64,000 bases of DNA from Chaetoderma sp. LZ-2023a (Eukaryota > Mollusca > Caudofoveata > Chaetodermatida > Chaetodermatidae), in NCBI GenBank assembly GCA_034401795.1, contig CM067370.1, positions 53,556,880 through 53,620,879 on the forward strand, read 5' to 3'. A program made the position numbers and the translations under genes. Position 1 is the first letter of the stretch; the number at the start of each line of letters is the position of its first letter. The notes beneath the pieces were generated by a model that was given only the letters and a program-made list of their open reading frames with translations, was not told where the DNA came from and did not search any database. Shown here in pieces: positions 10,864 through 22,794 of this stretch.

Positions 10864-10961
10864 AGCTGCTGAATATTTTGAAATTAATTTGACTTGGTGC
10901 TGTTGCTGCCTATCGCAGCAAGAGCTCCCAGTCAAATTTGTCTCAAAATATTCAACAGCAT
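10864..10961. repeat. Hairpin family A copy
   Basis: A palindrome runs from CTGCTGAATATTTTG to CAAAATATTCAACAGC around the core GCTGTTGCTGCC-TATC-GCAGC. Flanking sequence (GCTCCACCCA on the left, ACAATTCGTACAACTCGTCA and TGACGTCA at 11044-11051 on the right) recurs around other copies. Confidence 0.8.
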
Positions 10962-11298
10962 GTTTATTAAATAGCAAAGAAATACAATTCGTACAACTCG
11001 TCAGATTATTAAGCATTAAAGACAGACTATATCGATTCATTCATGACGTCATATTTATTACTAGCCTACATGTCACTTAATTAGATTATGATATCATATT
11101 TATTCTGATGGATGGATAAACTGGAAAGGTGAATTGGTATACGGATAAACGTATCTGTCAAAACATCAGATGTATCAATCATGTTTCAGCAAAATGGAGT
11201 TTCCAGATGTGAAATGAGTATGACACCCATTGTGGTTAATATTTTAAAGCTACATGTCTCCATTAAAATTTTTTTTTAATATACAACATAATATTCCT

Positions 11299-11660
11299 TA
11301 AAGGTGCATATTCACACTATAAATTTTTTTTAAATAAGTGTTCAAATTTAATAATTTTAAAGGCTTAAATTGTGTGACTAGATGTAAAGAAACAAAATAA
11401 ATCTCAGCATTCAATAATTTCATTACGTATAAATTAATATAATTTTTTCAGTTGTGAAATTGAATTAGCGACATGAGCCCCTAATGAGCCCCTAATTCAA
11501 CTTAACAACCAAATTAAAAAAAAATTTATATGGAATGAAATCATCATATGCAAAGATTTATTTCGGTTCATTACTTTGAGGTACGCAATTTACTCCTTTA
11601 AAATTATTCGATTTAAACAATTTTATTTTAAAGCATTTTTTGTGTGAAGATGCATCTTTA
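11299..11660. repeat. Foldback palindrome, family D
   Basis: The left arm (TAAAGGTGCAT at about 11299 through AAATAAATCTCAGCATT at about 11415) pairs with the right arm (ATGCAAAGATTTATTT at about 11550 through TGCATCTTTA at 11660). The loop around 11455-11520 contains two copies of GAGCCCCTAAT. No coding capacity, so a MITE-like element is likely. Confidence 0.7.
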
Positions 11661-13261
11661 AGCTGTGAATAATTTGTAATTGATGGGCAAAGATAAAATA
11701 GTTGTGTTTTTATTCTGCTATGGAAGTCATTGACAGAGTAAAATTCTGAGATGGACTTCATAAAACTGTGTTGAGCTAAGAAATCTGTGCTTAATGGAAA
11801 AAATGTTCAGATTGTATTTGGAATCTGACTGGTTAATATCATCTGATGCCCTAGATGTCTTTTCTATGTAAGACTTTCTTAGCTGAAAAACTGATCTGAA
11901 ATTCATCATTTGTGTCCGATTTTTGGCTCTGGATATGTTTAATAGCAATTATTTAACCATGGATCAAGTGTTCAGGATCACAAGGCTATAGGTAGTCTGC
12001 GCCAGGTTATAATGTAGTAATTTTGAAATTCAATTGGATACATCTTGTGACCACTGCAGATGCCGCCTTCATCTGACTTGACCGTTAATCATATGCACGC
12101 TCGTTCTCTGGCGATTGCTCAAGATAGCTTTTTCACTGCTAACAGGAGTTAACTCTGCTTACGTCTGGAGCCTGTCAACGATCGTCTCCCTTGTGACATA
12201 TAATGGAAAAAGCTATCTCGAACGTCGTCCTTATCAGTAAGCTTTATTCTTACATTTTTGTAAAAAAAACTATTTGAGGAATCCTAACGTCCATAGGACC
12301 AAGCGATGCAGCTAATCAGCAGCTATTTCCAGATACCCGAGTCATTAAAATCGGCGCACGGACACTGGCGATATCAGCATCTATAGATTTACACCAGGAA
12401 AGTGTGTCAGCTATACCGCCCCTTTAACAATTACAACGTCATTCACCACTAGTCATATGGGAAAATACCACACAAATCTATGGGGAATGCCTAAAATATT
12501 GCGAGATGGTATATTGTGACATAAACGATGACATCATTAGGTCAATGACATCATGTGACATCACAAAGGCGCTGTTGGTTAGCTGTTGGATGATTTTGTC
12601 ACGCAATTTGTGCTTGTGTGGCCAATCCAGTTAGTATATAGATCAATGGTCTACACACGTGAGTATGCAATTAAAATGAATAAATTAAAGTAGCCTAATT
12701 ATCAGGCATTTAAATTAATAATATTTCAGTGAAATTATAATAATCGAGAGCGTAGCCCTTTAATCCTTTAACACCAGAAATAAACTCTTTAAAAATATTC
12801 TGTTAAATATTTTGAAACAAATTTTACTGGGAACCATTTACCATTTTGACTGGGAACTGGTGCTGCGGTAAAATTAGATTCAAAATAGTCAAAAGGTTTT
12901 CCGTTTGGTTGTTTTGAACTTGAGACGTTGGGATTTTAAAGGTTAAAGGGTTGATGTAGGCCCTATAGATCCTGTATTACGTCACAATGTCACATGAGAT
13001 GGCTACTGACATCTTAGAATGTTTGAGCATTGAAATAGTCAACTAGAATTTCTTTCGAAAGATATTGAATATGTTGAGTGATTAGAATGGAACCTGTGGC
13101 TGCCATACATACATCAACACTCCCAAGTTAAATTAATTTAATTTAATTAAAAAACTTCTACAAACTATCATGAATAAATGTGTCGTTTCTGGTCTGTAAG
13201 AGTTCAAGGGTTAATACATGACGTATCATGGCATCTCAATATTAAGGAAACCTTTCAGGCG
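11661..13261. other. Non-coding AT-rich region
   Basis: No gene is seen. AAGATAGCTTTTTCA near 12120 and its complement GGAAAAAGCTATCTC near 12210 form a short inverted pair. A very degenerate hairpin A copy lies near 12795-12895. Confidence 0.5.
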
Positions 13262-13369
13262 TATTGAACATTTTGAAACTACTTTGACTGGAAAGTGTAA
13301 GCTGTTGCTCTCTTAGGCAAGCAACAGCAACAACTTATGGTTACACTATAGTTTTAAAATGTTCAACAG
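13262..13369. repeat. Hairpin family A copy
   Basis: Runs from TATTGAACATTTTGAAACTA to TTTTAAAATGTTCAACAG, with GCTGTTGCTCTCTTAGGCAA at the centre. Confidence 0.7.
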
Positions 13370-13821
13370 AATTATTAATAAATATCTCTTGCATCGATGA
13401 TGATGATGTGACAGCACACGCTCATACACATACATGCACGCACTCACTCATAAACTTAATCCATGCAACATAAATAAATAATCATTGTGCAGTGAGGTTT
13501 AACCCTTATTACATCAGTCTTCACGCTGACAGAATCAGTGGAGTATCCTGACAGAACCGACTCATTGGAAATAATGGAGCATTTTTTTCTCAATGTTAGG
13601 AAACATTGTTTCCCAAAAACAATCATCAATCATAACCTAACCTTTCAAATACATCATTCGTTTATCATCATATGCCGCCGCCGCTCTCTCTCTCTCATGA
13701 GGTGGTTAAAATACAATAAGAGATGTTGATAGGCCTATGTTCATAGCTGTCGTCGTTGTGATTTATATACTTTCAACTGTGACTACCCAGAATCCCATTT
13801 CCAAGGTAACTATAGAGGTGA

Positions 13822-13910
13822 GCTGTTGAATATTTTAAAACTAATTTGAATAGATGCTCTCGCTGCTTATAGCGGCAGCACAGTTAAATTAGTTTCAAAA
13901 TAGTCAACAG
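13822..13910. repeat. Hairpin family A copy with flanking TGACGTCA sites
   Basis: Runs from GCTGTTGAATATTTTAAAAC to GTTTCAAAATAGTCAACAG. TGACGTCA octamers follow at 14009-14016 and 14041-14048. Confidence 0.75.
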
Positions 13911-14390
13911 AATGTTTATTAAATAGTAGACATACAATTCGCACAGCTTACAGACTTTTCAACATTCCTGATAGCCATAGCTACGTCATTCATTACGTAT
14001 TTTGACTGTGACGTCAGCCTACATGTGACATAATTGATTATGACGTCAACACTTGAGTGACAGGTTGGATAAATTATACCCTCTTTCCATAGGCGAATCG
14101 GTGCATTGCAATTGGGTCTACATGCATCCGGCAGGGCAAAGCTAACTATCTGAATGCTCTTGCTAAAATATGTGGTCACTTATTACAAGTGGTCCATGTT
14201 GGGTGGACCACACATTACTAAGTGGTATTGGTTGTTTACTGATCAAATTTGTTCATGATAATTTCAAAGGTGGGATCCATTTCTATCTAAGCTCTGTCCA
14301 TTCATTCGGCATGTTGGAATCAATTTATATACTTTGATTCACGACTTCCCAGAATCCCACTTTCAAGGTAACTATACAGGTAATGTGTTG

Positions 14391-14479
14391 AATATCCTGA
14401 AACTAATTTGACTGGGTGCTTTTGCTGCCTATGACCGTAACAGATCCCGGTCATATTAACTTTAAAAAATTCAACAGAA
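14391..14479. repeat. Hairpin family A copy
   Basis: The left flank ACTTCCCAGAATCCCACTTT resembles the left flank of the 13822 and 16675 copies, so the repeat unit extends well beyond the hairpin itself. A partial copy follows at about 14640-14750. Confidence 0.7.
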
Positions 14480-14819
14480 TGTTGATTGAAAAGTAAACGT
14501 AAAATTTGTACACTTGGCGGACAATTCAATATTCACGATGGAGCTAGAGACGTCATTCACTATATATATATAAGCATTTTGACTATGATGCCAGTGAAGC
14601 ATTTATAGGATGCAATTGATAATGGTAAAGACATACAACGTCCAGGAAAATTAGTTTCAAATTTTCAAAAGAATGTTAATTAAATAGTATGGTCATACAA
14701 TTCGTACGATGCCCAGTCAACTTAGTATCAAAATATTCAACAGAATGTTGAATATTGTCTGTCTGTCCACATGTTGGATTTGTCAATAAAGATTGTTTGT
14801 TTGTTTGCTTGCTTGCTTG

Positions 14820-15045
14820 GTAGGTAGGTAGGTAGGTAGGTAGGTAGGTATAGGTATGCTTAGATTTTTAACGCACTGGCAACATGATGACTTCAATTTA
14901 TGTGCTAATCCTGCCTACGGAGTGCACCCATTATTATTACTTTGCTGATCATCATATCCCCGGTCGGGGATCGAACCGTCATCCTGCAATTCTGCATAGC
15001 ATCAACACAGACAACTTTCCGCTGGACCACTGCACCAAGACAAGA
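14820..15045 (-). repeat. tRNA-derived SINE with (CTAC)n tail
   Basis: On the minus strand a box A-like TGGTGCAGTGGTC (15025-15037) is followed by a perfect box B, GGTTCGATCCC (14967-14977). A non-tRNA body comes next, and the tail is a run of CTAC units at 14820-14851 (GGTA on the + strand). Internal RNA polymerase III promoter boxes plus a simple-repeat tail are the standard SINE plan. It is not a functional tRNA: no acceptor stem or anticodon arm can be closed. Confidence 0.75.
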
Positions 15046-16185
15046 ATCTTAGTTTAGCGAACCAGCTTTCACATGCCGGATATACTGATACACTGGCGAT
15101 TTCATATGACTTTCTTTTGGATGCACACCGTATGGTGTATGCTATGCCCTCACCCGGGCTCCATCGCAACACTGGCAGTAGTTGATTGTCTGATTGATTT
15201 ATTAAATCCTAGACAAAATTTGTGTTCAATGTTCCTGATGAAGCTATTTACATCATTCATCACGTATTTTGATTGTGACGTCATCCTACATGACGTAAAT
15301 AATTATGATGTCACATGCTTGGGTGACAGATCAGATCCATCAATTATCATAGATATCCTATGACCATTTGCAGACCAAGAGACCGTTGTTTTTGGCACTT
15401 TACCATTGGAATGATAGGCTCAGTTATCGAGCCAGTCATTCCAGTGGTAAATTTTCAAAAATGTCTATCTGTTAGATGTAAATGGTAGTTTCTCAAGATT
15501 ACCACAGAAGCCATTTTGGCCAGTTTGATCGGGACGAGTGTTGAAGTGGAGATTAAGAGATGTATGTGGGTACAGTGGGGCAGATCACAATACCATTTTA
15601 TTTCTGATGCAAATGTACAGTCAGCTATTAGCCCAGGCCTCCAGCGGTAGGTACAACTCGGCCCAATAAATAGGGTATGCGTTTAATGTGCACGAGAGAT
15701 CTAAACAATATATCCTAAATCTACGATTCCAATCTAAATAGAGGCGAGCTACCTCGCTCTCGTTAAAAAGTATAAAAATAAAAATAAAAATAAATAAATA
15801 TATATATATATATATATCGCTCTCATTAGTGGTAGATCTGGCGAGAACGTGAATGACCACAATCCCTTGCGCAAAATCCTAGCACCTATAGGCAATGGAC
15901 CTTTCCAGTTTTAGCTATGCTCCGCTCACCTCTAGCTAAGCTCCACCAACGGAATATGTATTAAATAGTAGACATGCAATTCTTACAACAACTCATAGTC
16001 CGTCTTCAATGGACCTTTCCAATTTTATACTTCGATTATATGACGTCATATGACATCATGACCAACTAAGTGACGTGCATGCTGACATCATAATCATTAT
16101 GTCATAAATGATTCTATTTGGCCCGTCTTTAACTCTTAATCGTCCAGCACGTTGTAAGAATTGTATATCTGCTATTTAATAAACA
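15046..16185. other. Non-coding region with worn repeats and microsatellites
   Basis: Holds a hairpin family C copy at about 15365-15520 and TGACGTCA octamers at 15276-15283 and 16041-16048. It also has an (AAATA)n/(TA)n tract near 15771-15818. No gene is seen. Confidence 0.6.
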
Positions 16186-16281
16186 TGCTGTTTAATATTT
16201 TGAACCTAATTTGACTGGGCGCTGTTGCTGCCGTAAGCAGCAACAGCACCCAGTCAAATTGGTTTCAAAATATTTAACAGC
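16186..16281. repeat. Hairpin family A, best-preserved copy
   Basis: The centre GACTGGGCGCTGTTGCTGCC-GTAA-GCAGCAACAGC is almost perfectly self-complementary. The pairing extends through CAAATTGGTTTCAAAATATT to both ends. TGACGTCA follows at 16423-16430. Confidence 0.9.
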
Positions 16282-16674
16282 TTACCAGTATAATTTTCTC
16301 GAAATCGATAGTCAGGTATTTCAGGGATCGATCGATCCCAACATGAGTGAGGTGTGGGCGGGGCCTAGTTTAAACTGGAACGGTCCATTATGCGTTCGTG
16401 ACGTACTTGTCTAAGCCATTCATGACGTCATAATGACGGCATTGATTATGATGTCATTCTACATGTCACGTAGTTGATTACGACATCATGTGATGGATGG
16501 ATAATGTGGAAAGGTCCATTCTAGACACAACCAAGTGAATGCGTAGCGCTGGCCATGGAAAGAGATGATAGGCCTATACGAATGTCCGTCGTCATGATAT
16601 ATTTATATACATACTTTGAACCATGATTTCCCAGAATCCCCTTTTCACGGTAACTATGGAGGTGAGCTGTTGAA

Positions 16675-16740
16675 TATTTTGGAACCAATTTGACTGGGTG
16701 CTGCTGCTTATTAAATAGTAAAGCTCATCAATTCGTACAG
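16675..16740. repeat. Hairpin family A, truncated half copy
   Basis: The left half (GCTGTTGAATATTTTGGAAC through GGGTGCTGCTGC) is fused directly to the sequence normally right of the hairpin (TTATTAAATAGTAAAGC). The right half is missing. Confidence 0.7.
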
Positions 16741-18072
16741 CGGAAGGACTTTTTTCAATGTTCCTGTTGGACATAGCTACGCCAGTCATTACGTATTTTG
16801 ACTGTGATGTCACCCTATCAGTGGGCGGGGGGGGCGGCGGGGGATAATTGATTATAACGGCAAGGCGCTTGCTAAAATATGTGCTCGCTTATTACAAGTG
16901 ATTCGACTGCTTAGGCTATGTTATACAGCACATAAATAAGTTAATATACTTACAAAACATAAACAGAAATTCTGTCTTGGTTTGCAAACATGTTAATTTA
17001 TTCTTTAGGTGTTGTGTACCATCGAGTCAGCGGTTTTACAGTACAGCTCATAGATGTAAATAGGTCATTATATAATTAAAAATAGAAACTAAATTAAGTT
17101 GTTCGTAATTTTTCATAAATTTCTTAATCAAATATAGGCCTAATTTTGTTGGATACATTTACAGCTAGTTGCCACTAGTAGGAGTGGACAAACGTTAAGT
17201 ACATAAATATTAAAGTAATTATCAGGCATATAAATTAATAATATTTTGTGTAAATTTGAGCATGTGACTGACTTGACTTAACCCTTTAACCGTTTCAACA
17301 ACAACAAATTCGCTATTATCTAAGGAATATTCTGTTGAATGTTAAAACTAAGTTGACTAAGAGCTGTTGCCGCTGCATCAATTAATTAGTTCCACAATAT
17401 TCAAAACCTTTCCTGATCGATTACTTTGAAATTGAAACATTGAGATTTTGGTTTGTGTAGTCTTGATAGAACCTACATTATGTCACATGAGATGGCTATA
17501 CTGATTGAGAATAGCGTAATTGATAAAACCCATTTGACGACCTTGAAATAGCTAGTTAAGACACACATAATGGAAGATGTTGAATAATAATTTGTCATTT
17601 CAGGTCTGTAGGGGCTAAAGGGTTAATACATCATAGCATATTAATGGATAAAATTAGATCCCTTTTGAATTAATAGACACTTATGACCCCAGAGGCATAG
17701 ACCCCTACACAAATTTTCAGATGGGTGTGGTGTGTTTGGTTGAGTTAAATTTTTTGATGAATGAGGGTTTCTTCTCTCTAGTCACCCATCCAATGCTAAG
17801 CATTTTCGAAAATTGATAGCAAAACTGTAATAACTTGATGTTGACAGCAAGATGAGTGTGGATAAAATTAAATACCGCTGTCATTGCACACTTAAAACAA
17901 AAGATCGAGAAAAGCGTATTAATGGCTATCATTATTGAATTAAATTGCTGTTTTTGAGTAAAATTTTCAAATAATTTTGGGAATTGATATAGCATAATTG
18001 AGATTGTCGAGACAACAATATTTCGCCGGAGGTGAATTTAAGGGTGTAATAGTTAAGAAGGTAGTTACTTGT
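16741..18072. other. Non-coding AT-rich region
   Basis: No gene is seen. A degenerate hairpin A copy lies at about 17325-17412, and a short G-run near 16827-16853. Confidence 0.5.
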
Positions 18073-18201
18073 GCAGGCGTGTGAATGATTGATGGGCTAG
18101 TCTTCCTTTCACCGCATGCAGGCGTGTGAATGATTGATGGGGTAGTCTTCCTTTCACTGCGTGCAGGCATGTAAATGATTGATGGGGTAGTCTTCCTTTC
18201 A
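18073..18201. repeat. Three tandem 45-bp units
   Basis: Units start at 18073, 18118 and 18163 with GCAGGCRTGTRAATGATTGA. The period is exactly 45 and only a few substitutions separate the units. There are no unique spacers, so this is an ordinary tandem repeat. Confidence 0.9.
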
Positions 18202-18564
18202 GTTTTTGAGATTGTAGTGCGGTCTATAGACAATATGTCTATGGTAAGTGACCTCTTGATCCTGTGTCAATACGTATGGTGATGGGGTCAATTATTATGG
18301 TAATTTGTTGCATGTATAAAGAGGAGTGAGATGTTTGATACACATGGTGGTTCGTGGATTGATTGTTGGTTGGTCAAGCAATTACAATTAAACCAAATTA
18401 TTGGTTTAACAGGAAAACCAGGTGTTGTAAGGAGGGATTATTTTGGTCGTGATTGCGCAGGCATTTAAGCAATTACTGGGCACTTGTATTTTTCACATTG
18501 GTCAAAGCGTGGTGTCTTGCCCGTATTCACACAGTTGCTTAAAATCACGATGCTATTTTGCGGC

Positions 18565-18757
18565 ATTGGTGTGGCGGAAGCATTTGCGGGCCATGATGCC
18601 TGGCATTTTCGTCGGCTGTGGGTTCGATTCCCTGTCAATGCCAAAATATTGTAATGCCACGACTACTTGTATAACTAAGTATAATGGCTGTAAAATGTGT
18701 GGTCTCTGTGATGTGTGTACAGGTGACATACTGTGTGACCCTCTGCGCAAATAAATC
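18565..18757 (+). repeat. tRNA-derived SINE copy
   Basis: A box A-like GTGGCGGAAGCATTTGCGGG (18571-18590) is followed by box B GGTTCGATTCC (18621-18631). An unrelated body follows, ending CGCAAATAAATCACT. The same head recurs about 215 bases downstream, so this is a SINE family and not a tRNA gene. Confidence 0.7.
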
Positions 18758-18785
18758 ACTAACTGACTAGGCAGTTACAATAATT

Positions 18786-18945
18786 GTGGCAGTGGTGTGG
18801 TGGACGCGTTTGTGGGCTATGATGCTTGGCGCTTTCGTCGCTTGAGGGTTCGATTCTCTGTAAATGGCCAGTACGAAATTGCCATAAAAACAAAATGGTG
18901 GAAACCCTGCGCTTTCCACTAATAAATGTATATATTTCATTATAT
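18786..18945 (+). repeat. tRNA-derived SINE, second copy
   Basis: The head GTGTGGTGGACGCGTTTGTG and box B GGTTCGATTCT (18847-18857) match the copy at 18565. The body is different, or a diverged version, and ends in CCACTAATAAATGTATA. Confidence 0.65.
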
Positions 18946-19620
18946 AACATAGGTTTATGATCATGCCGATAGTCACTTACAGGACTGGCGGTATGATCAG
19001 CGAACGAAAAGAAGAAAGACATAGGTTTCATGAAATTATACTTTCACACTTTCACATTGTATGTTAATGTTCCCAAGCCCCTATTCCTTCCGACTTTATT
19101 TCATATGGACGCTTTTTGATGATGAGGTACCTGTTAAAGATCACTGTTTTCTATTTGCTGGTGAATCTTTACCAATCACCCTTTATTTTGCTGACACACC
19201 TGAATGGTGTATATAGCCACTTATATAAAGTTCATGACAATATATGACAGCATTGATACGTTAGTAATGTTACATGATTTTATTTGTATGATTCCATATG
19301 ATGGCAATAGTACACAATGATTTATAGATATATGGTGAAATGACCTTTCTTAACATCATCTTGTAGCTCCTGCAAGCGTATTTGTATTACACCTTTTAAC
19401 CCTCAAATTTGTTCAAGAACAATTTTCTTAACGAAAATATCTATTTGCAGAATAGATTATTTGTGTAAATTTATCACTGGAATTGCTGGCTTTATTATCG
19501 AGCCAGTCATGTCAGTGGTAAATTTTCACAAAAGCCTTCTCTTGGTCTGCAAATGGTCATTTCTCAAAACCACTGCAGAAGGCATTTCTGTCTGGCCTGA
19601 GTGTTGAAGGGTTAAAGTTC
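18946..19620. other. Non-coding region with a hairpin C copy
   Basis: 19440-19615 is a family C hairpin: GAGCCAGTCATGTCAGTGGT at its right half and CTTGGTCTGCAAATGGTCAT beyond it. No gene is seen elsewhere. Confidence 0.55.
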
Positions 19621-19770
19621 TCATATACTGATAAAAGATATGTAGCCTAACTAAATTTAGGACTATTTGTTACTTTATGAACACTTTTTTAACTAACTCG
19701 GGAGTGTAGCCGCCATTTTAGATAAATATTTGAGGCTGCCATTATTTCAAATTCTTTTGTCTTCACTTGA

Positions 19771-20799
19771 ACGCAATTGTTGGTATAAAACCATTCTAGT
19801 AATGCTGACGCTAGTCATTCTTCTGCTGGCTTCCATGGTGAGTTCATACTAAGTGTGTAGCATAGTTCAATACTAGTTGTATATTTCCTATGGTGTAAGT
19901 GTACACAAATATATTTATAACAAGCTTACTGAAAACTTGCAACAACAGTTTTCTGTCAATATAATCAGCTGATAACACAATTGTCAACGAGGTAAATATT
20001 TGATAACAATTTGGCCGAAAATTCTTGATGCAACAACTTTCAACCAAATTGTTCTCAAAATAATCAGTAGGTTGCCAGAATCGTTGAAGATATTTTATGC
20101 AACTTTATTGACAGACATTGCTGCCTAAGGCAGCAACAGTTTTGTCAAATATTTCTCAGATTAATCAGCAGGATTTTCTATTTTGTTAGCTAACAAGTGC
20201 ATGTAAAACTAGTTAGGCCTATATGATATACAGAATCGAGACACAGTATCAGATATGCTTGAAAATATCTCTTCATTTCATTGTAAATCAGGAGGAAAGT
20301 ATATTATTCTATTCAGTGTAGGCCTATGTCAGAGGTGATCATGTATGGGCCGGTGGATTGCTTGATCTTTGTGAATAGATTTCACACCTGGAATATACAT
20401 ATAATATAGGCCTATCTAATTGTGTATGCACTTGTTAGCTAACAAAACAGAAAGCCTGCTGATTATTCTGACAAAATTCGTCAAAGCTGTTGCTGCCTAA
20501 GTCAGCATTTTATTGAGTGTCATAATCAATAAAATTGCTAGAAATATCTTTAGCAAGTCTTAAAAAATTTACTGCTGTGCTGATTATTTTGAAAACAATT
20601 TCGTGAAAAGCTGGTGCTGCTATAAGCAACAACAGTTTTCAGTAAACATGTTATAAATATATTTGTTGTCACTTGCACCATAGGAAATATACAACTAGTA
20701 TTGAACTATGCTATGCACTTCCTATGCGCTCACCTTGGAAGCCAGCAGAAAAATGGCTCGCATTAGCATAACAAGAATGCTTTATACCAACAATTGCGT
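19771..20799. repeat. 1,029-bp imperfect palindrome
   Basis: The outer tips ACGCAATTG (19771) and CAATTGCGT (20791-20799) are complementary. Pairing continues through CTGCTGGCTTCCA, CTAGTTGTATATTTCCTATG, the TTGCTGCCTAAGGCAGCAAC core at about 20121-20140 and GTTAGCTAACAAGTGCAT, to a centre near 20285. Shorter hairpins of the same style occur inside each arm. Confidence 0.8.
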
Positions 20800-20822
20800 A
20801 CCGGCGAAGAGAATAGAATATG

Positions 20823-22794
20823 AAACAAGAGGCCTGTGCTGTTCACCTGGAATTATTGGCGACCGGCACAAACGAACAAAATTAGATGACCACTGTAAAA
20901 TTCACCAATCAAACTTTTGTGAAGAAAGCTTAGCCAAGTTTTATTATAATTGGCCCAGTGGTTAATAATTAAGTCTGTTTTTTCAGAAATTTGCAGAAAA
21001 TACAAGATGTCCACCAAAAACGTTATATTTTGATCGATTCATGTCGGACATGGTTTTCTTTACTATCAACTTTCCATGAACAAATTTTAATGACACTTCA
21101 GCCCTAATTATATCAGCCAAATTTCGGCCTGCTCCATTCAGCGGTTCTGGAGAAGACGCTTTCGCGAAAACTGGATGACCGCCGAACCATTTGGCAAATT
21201 CAGTTCCCTTAAACAAACTTGGTTCAGCTCTTGCCCTAGATCATATTTCATGAGGTTTGCATCGATCCCCACAAGCAGTTTCAGAGAAAGTTTTTTAGAT
21301 GTTTCTTAAAAGTCGGCCAAAATCCAAGATGGCTGCAGGCCAAATTGGCCGATCACCTTCCTTTGAACAAATTTGTATCCTTATTCCCTAAGGATGCCTC
21401 CTGTCAAATATGCTTAAAAATCGGCCCAGTGGTTTACGAGAATACATTTTTAATTTCCCGCTGCTTTAGTATGGGAGCATTTGGTGGGTAAATGATCCAA
21501 GATGGCCGCTAAACCGTTTATCCGACAGTCTCGAAAATGGCAAATTTGAAATCACAGTATGCAAAAATATATATAAAACCAATTTCAGCTTGAAAATCCA
21601 TCAAATAAAAAAATCCAATGTGGCCACCAAAACACGCTACATTTTGATTGGCCCATGGGCATCCATATTTTTTTGACAGATCAACTTCCCTTGAACAAAC
21701 TTTAATGGCCCTTAGTCCCTAATCAATATACCACAAATTGTGGCCTGATCGCTTCTGGGGAAGAAGTAATTTTTACGAAAACTAGGTCATCCAAGATGGC
21801 CGTTGAACCATTTGGTAAACAAGTTCCCCTGAACAAACTTGGTTCAGCTCTTGCCCTAGATCATATTTCATGAGTTCTGAATCGATCATTCGAACGGTTT
21901 CGGAGATTTTTAGACATTTCTAAAAATCGGCCTAAATCCAAGATGGCCACCAGCCAAATTGGCCGATCAGCTTCGTTTGAACAAACTTGAATATCTATGC
22001 ACTAAGGATGGTTCCTGCCAAATATAATTGAAATTGGCACAGTAGTTCTCAAAAGAAATTGTTAATTTTCCATTACTTTAGTATGGGAGCTTTTGGCAAC
22101 AAAATGATCCAAGATGGCCGCCAAACTGTTTATTCGACAGTTTCGAAAAGTGCAAGTTTGAGATCCGACTACCCAAAACCATATATAAAACCAATTTCAT
22201 CCTCAAAATCCATCAAATAAAAAGATCCAATCTGGCTGCCAAATGCGCTAATTTTGATTGGCCAACTTCTGAACAAATTTAATGGCTCTTACTTAGTCCC
22301 TAATCATATCTACCAAATCTCGGCCTGATTCCTTCAGCTGTTCTGGAGAAGTCATTTTCGCTAAATCTAGGTCAACCAAGATGGCCGCCGAACCATTTTA
22401 CCAATCAAGTTCCCTTGAACAAGCTTGGCTCAGCTCTTGCCCTAGATGATATTTCATATCATCTGCTTCAATCCCTGAAGCATTTTCGGAGATTTTTAGA
22501 CGTTTCTAAAAATCAGCTAAAATCCAAGATGGCCACTGGCCAAATTGGCCAATCGGCTTCGTTTGAACAAACTTGGATCCCTATGTGCTAAGGATGCTTT
22601 CTGCCAAATATAACTGAAATCCGCCCAGTGGTTCTTGAGAACAAGTCGTTTAAAGGAAAAGTTGACGGACACATGACGGTTCTTGAGAACAAGTCATTTA
22701 AAGGAAAAGTTGATGGACAGACGAACACATGACGGATGGTTGCCACGACATACGCTACATTTCAGGCCAGGTGACCTAATAATGGTGCCAGCAA
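20823..22794 (+). repeat. CAAGATGGCC-type long repeat, copy 1
   Basis: It opens with AACAAGAGGCCTGTGCTGTT then CACCTGGAATTATTGGCGAC, and closes with GGCCAGGTGACCTAATAATG. The opening CACCTGG and closing CCAGGTG are inverted. Inside, a unit of several hundred bases repeats about two to three times and carries CAAGATGGCC at about 21499, 21793, 21938, 22108, 22378 and 22527. No protein frame is conserved between copies. Confidence 0.75.

Noticed and set aside
15073-15363. 96-codon frame on the + strand
   Set aside because: It overlaps repeat flanks with a TGACGTCA site, has no protein-like motifs and no conservation with other copies of that flank.
18073-18201. Short regular repeats that might suggest a CRISPR array
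   Set aside because: The units are directly adjacent with no unique spacers, there are only three, and the genome is eukaryotic.
18565-18945. tRNA-like sequences with a perfect box B
   Set aside because: No complete cloverleaf could be closed, and the heads recur with different bodies, so they are SINEs and not tRNA genes.
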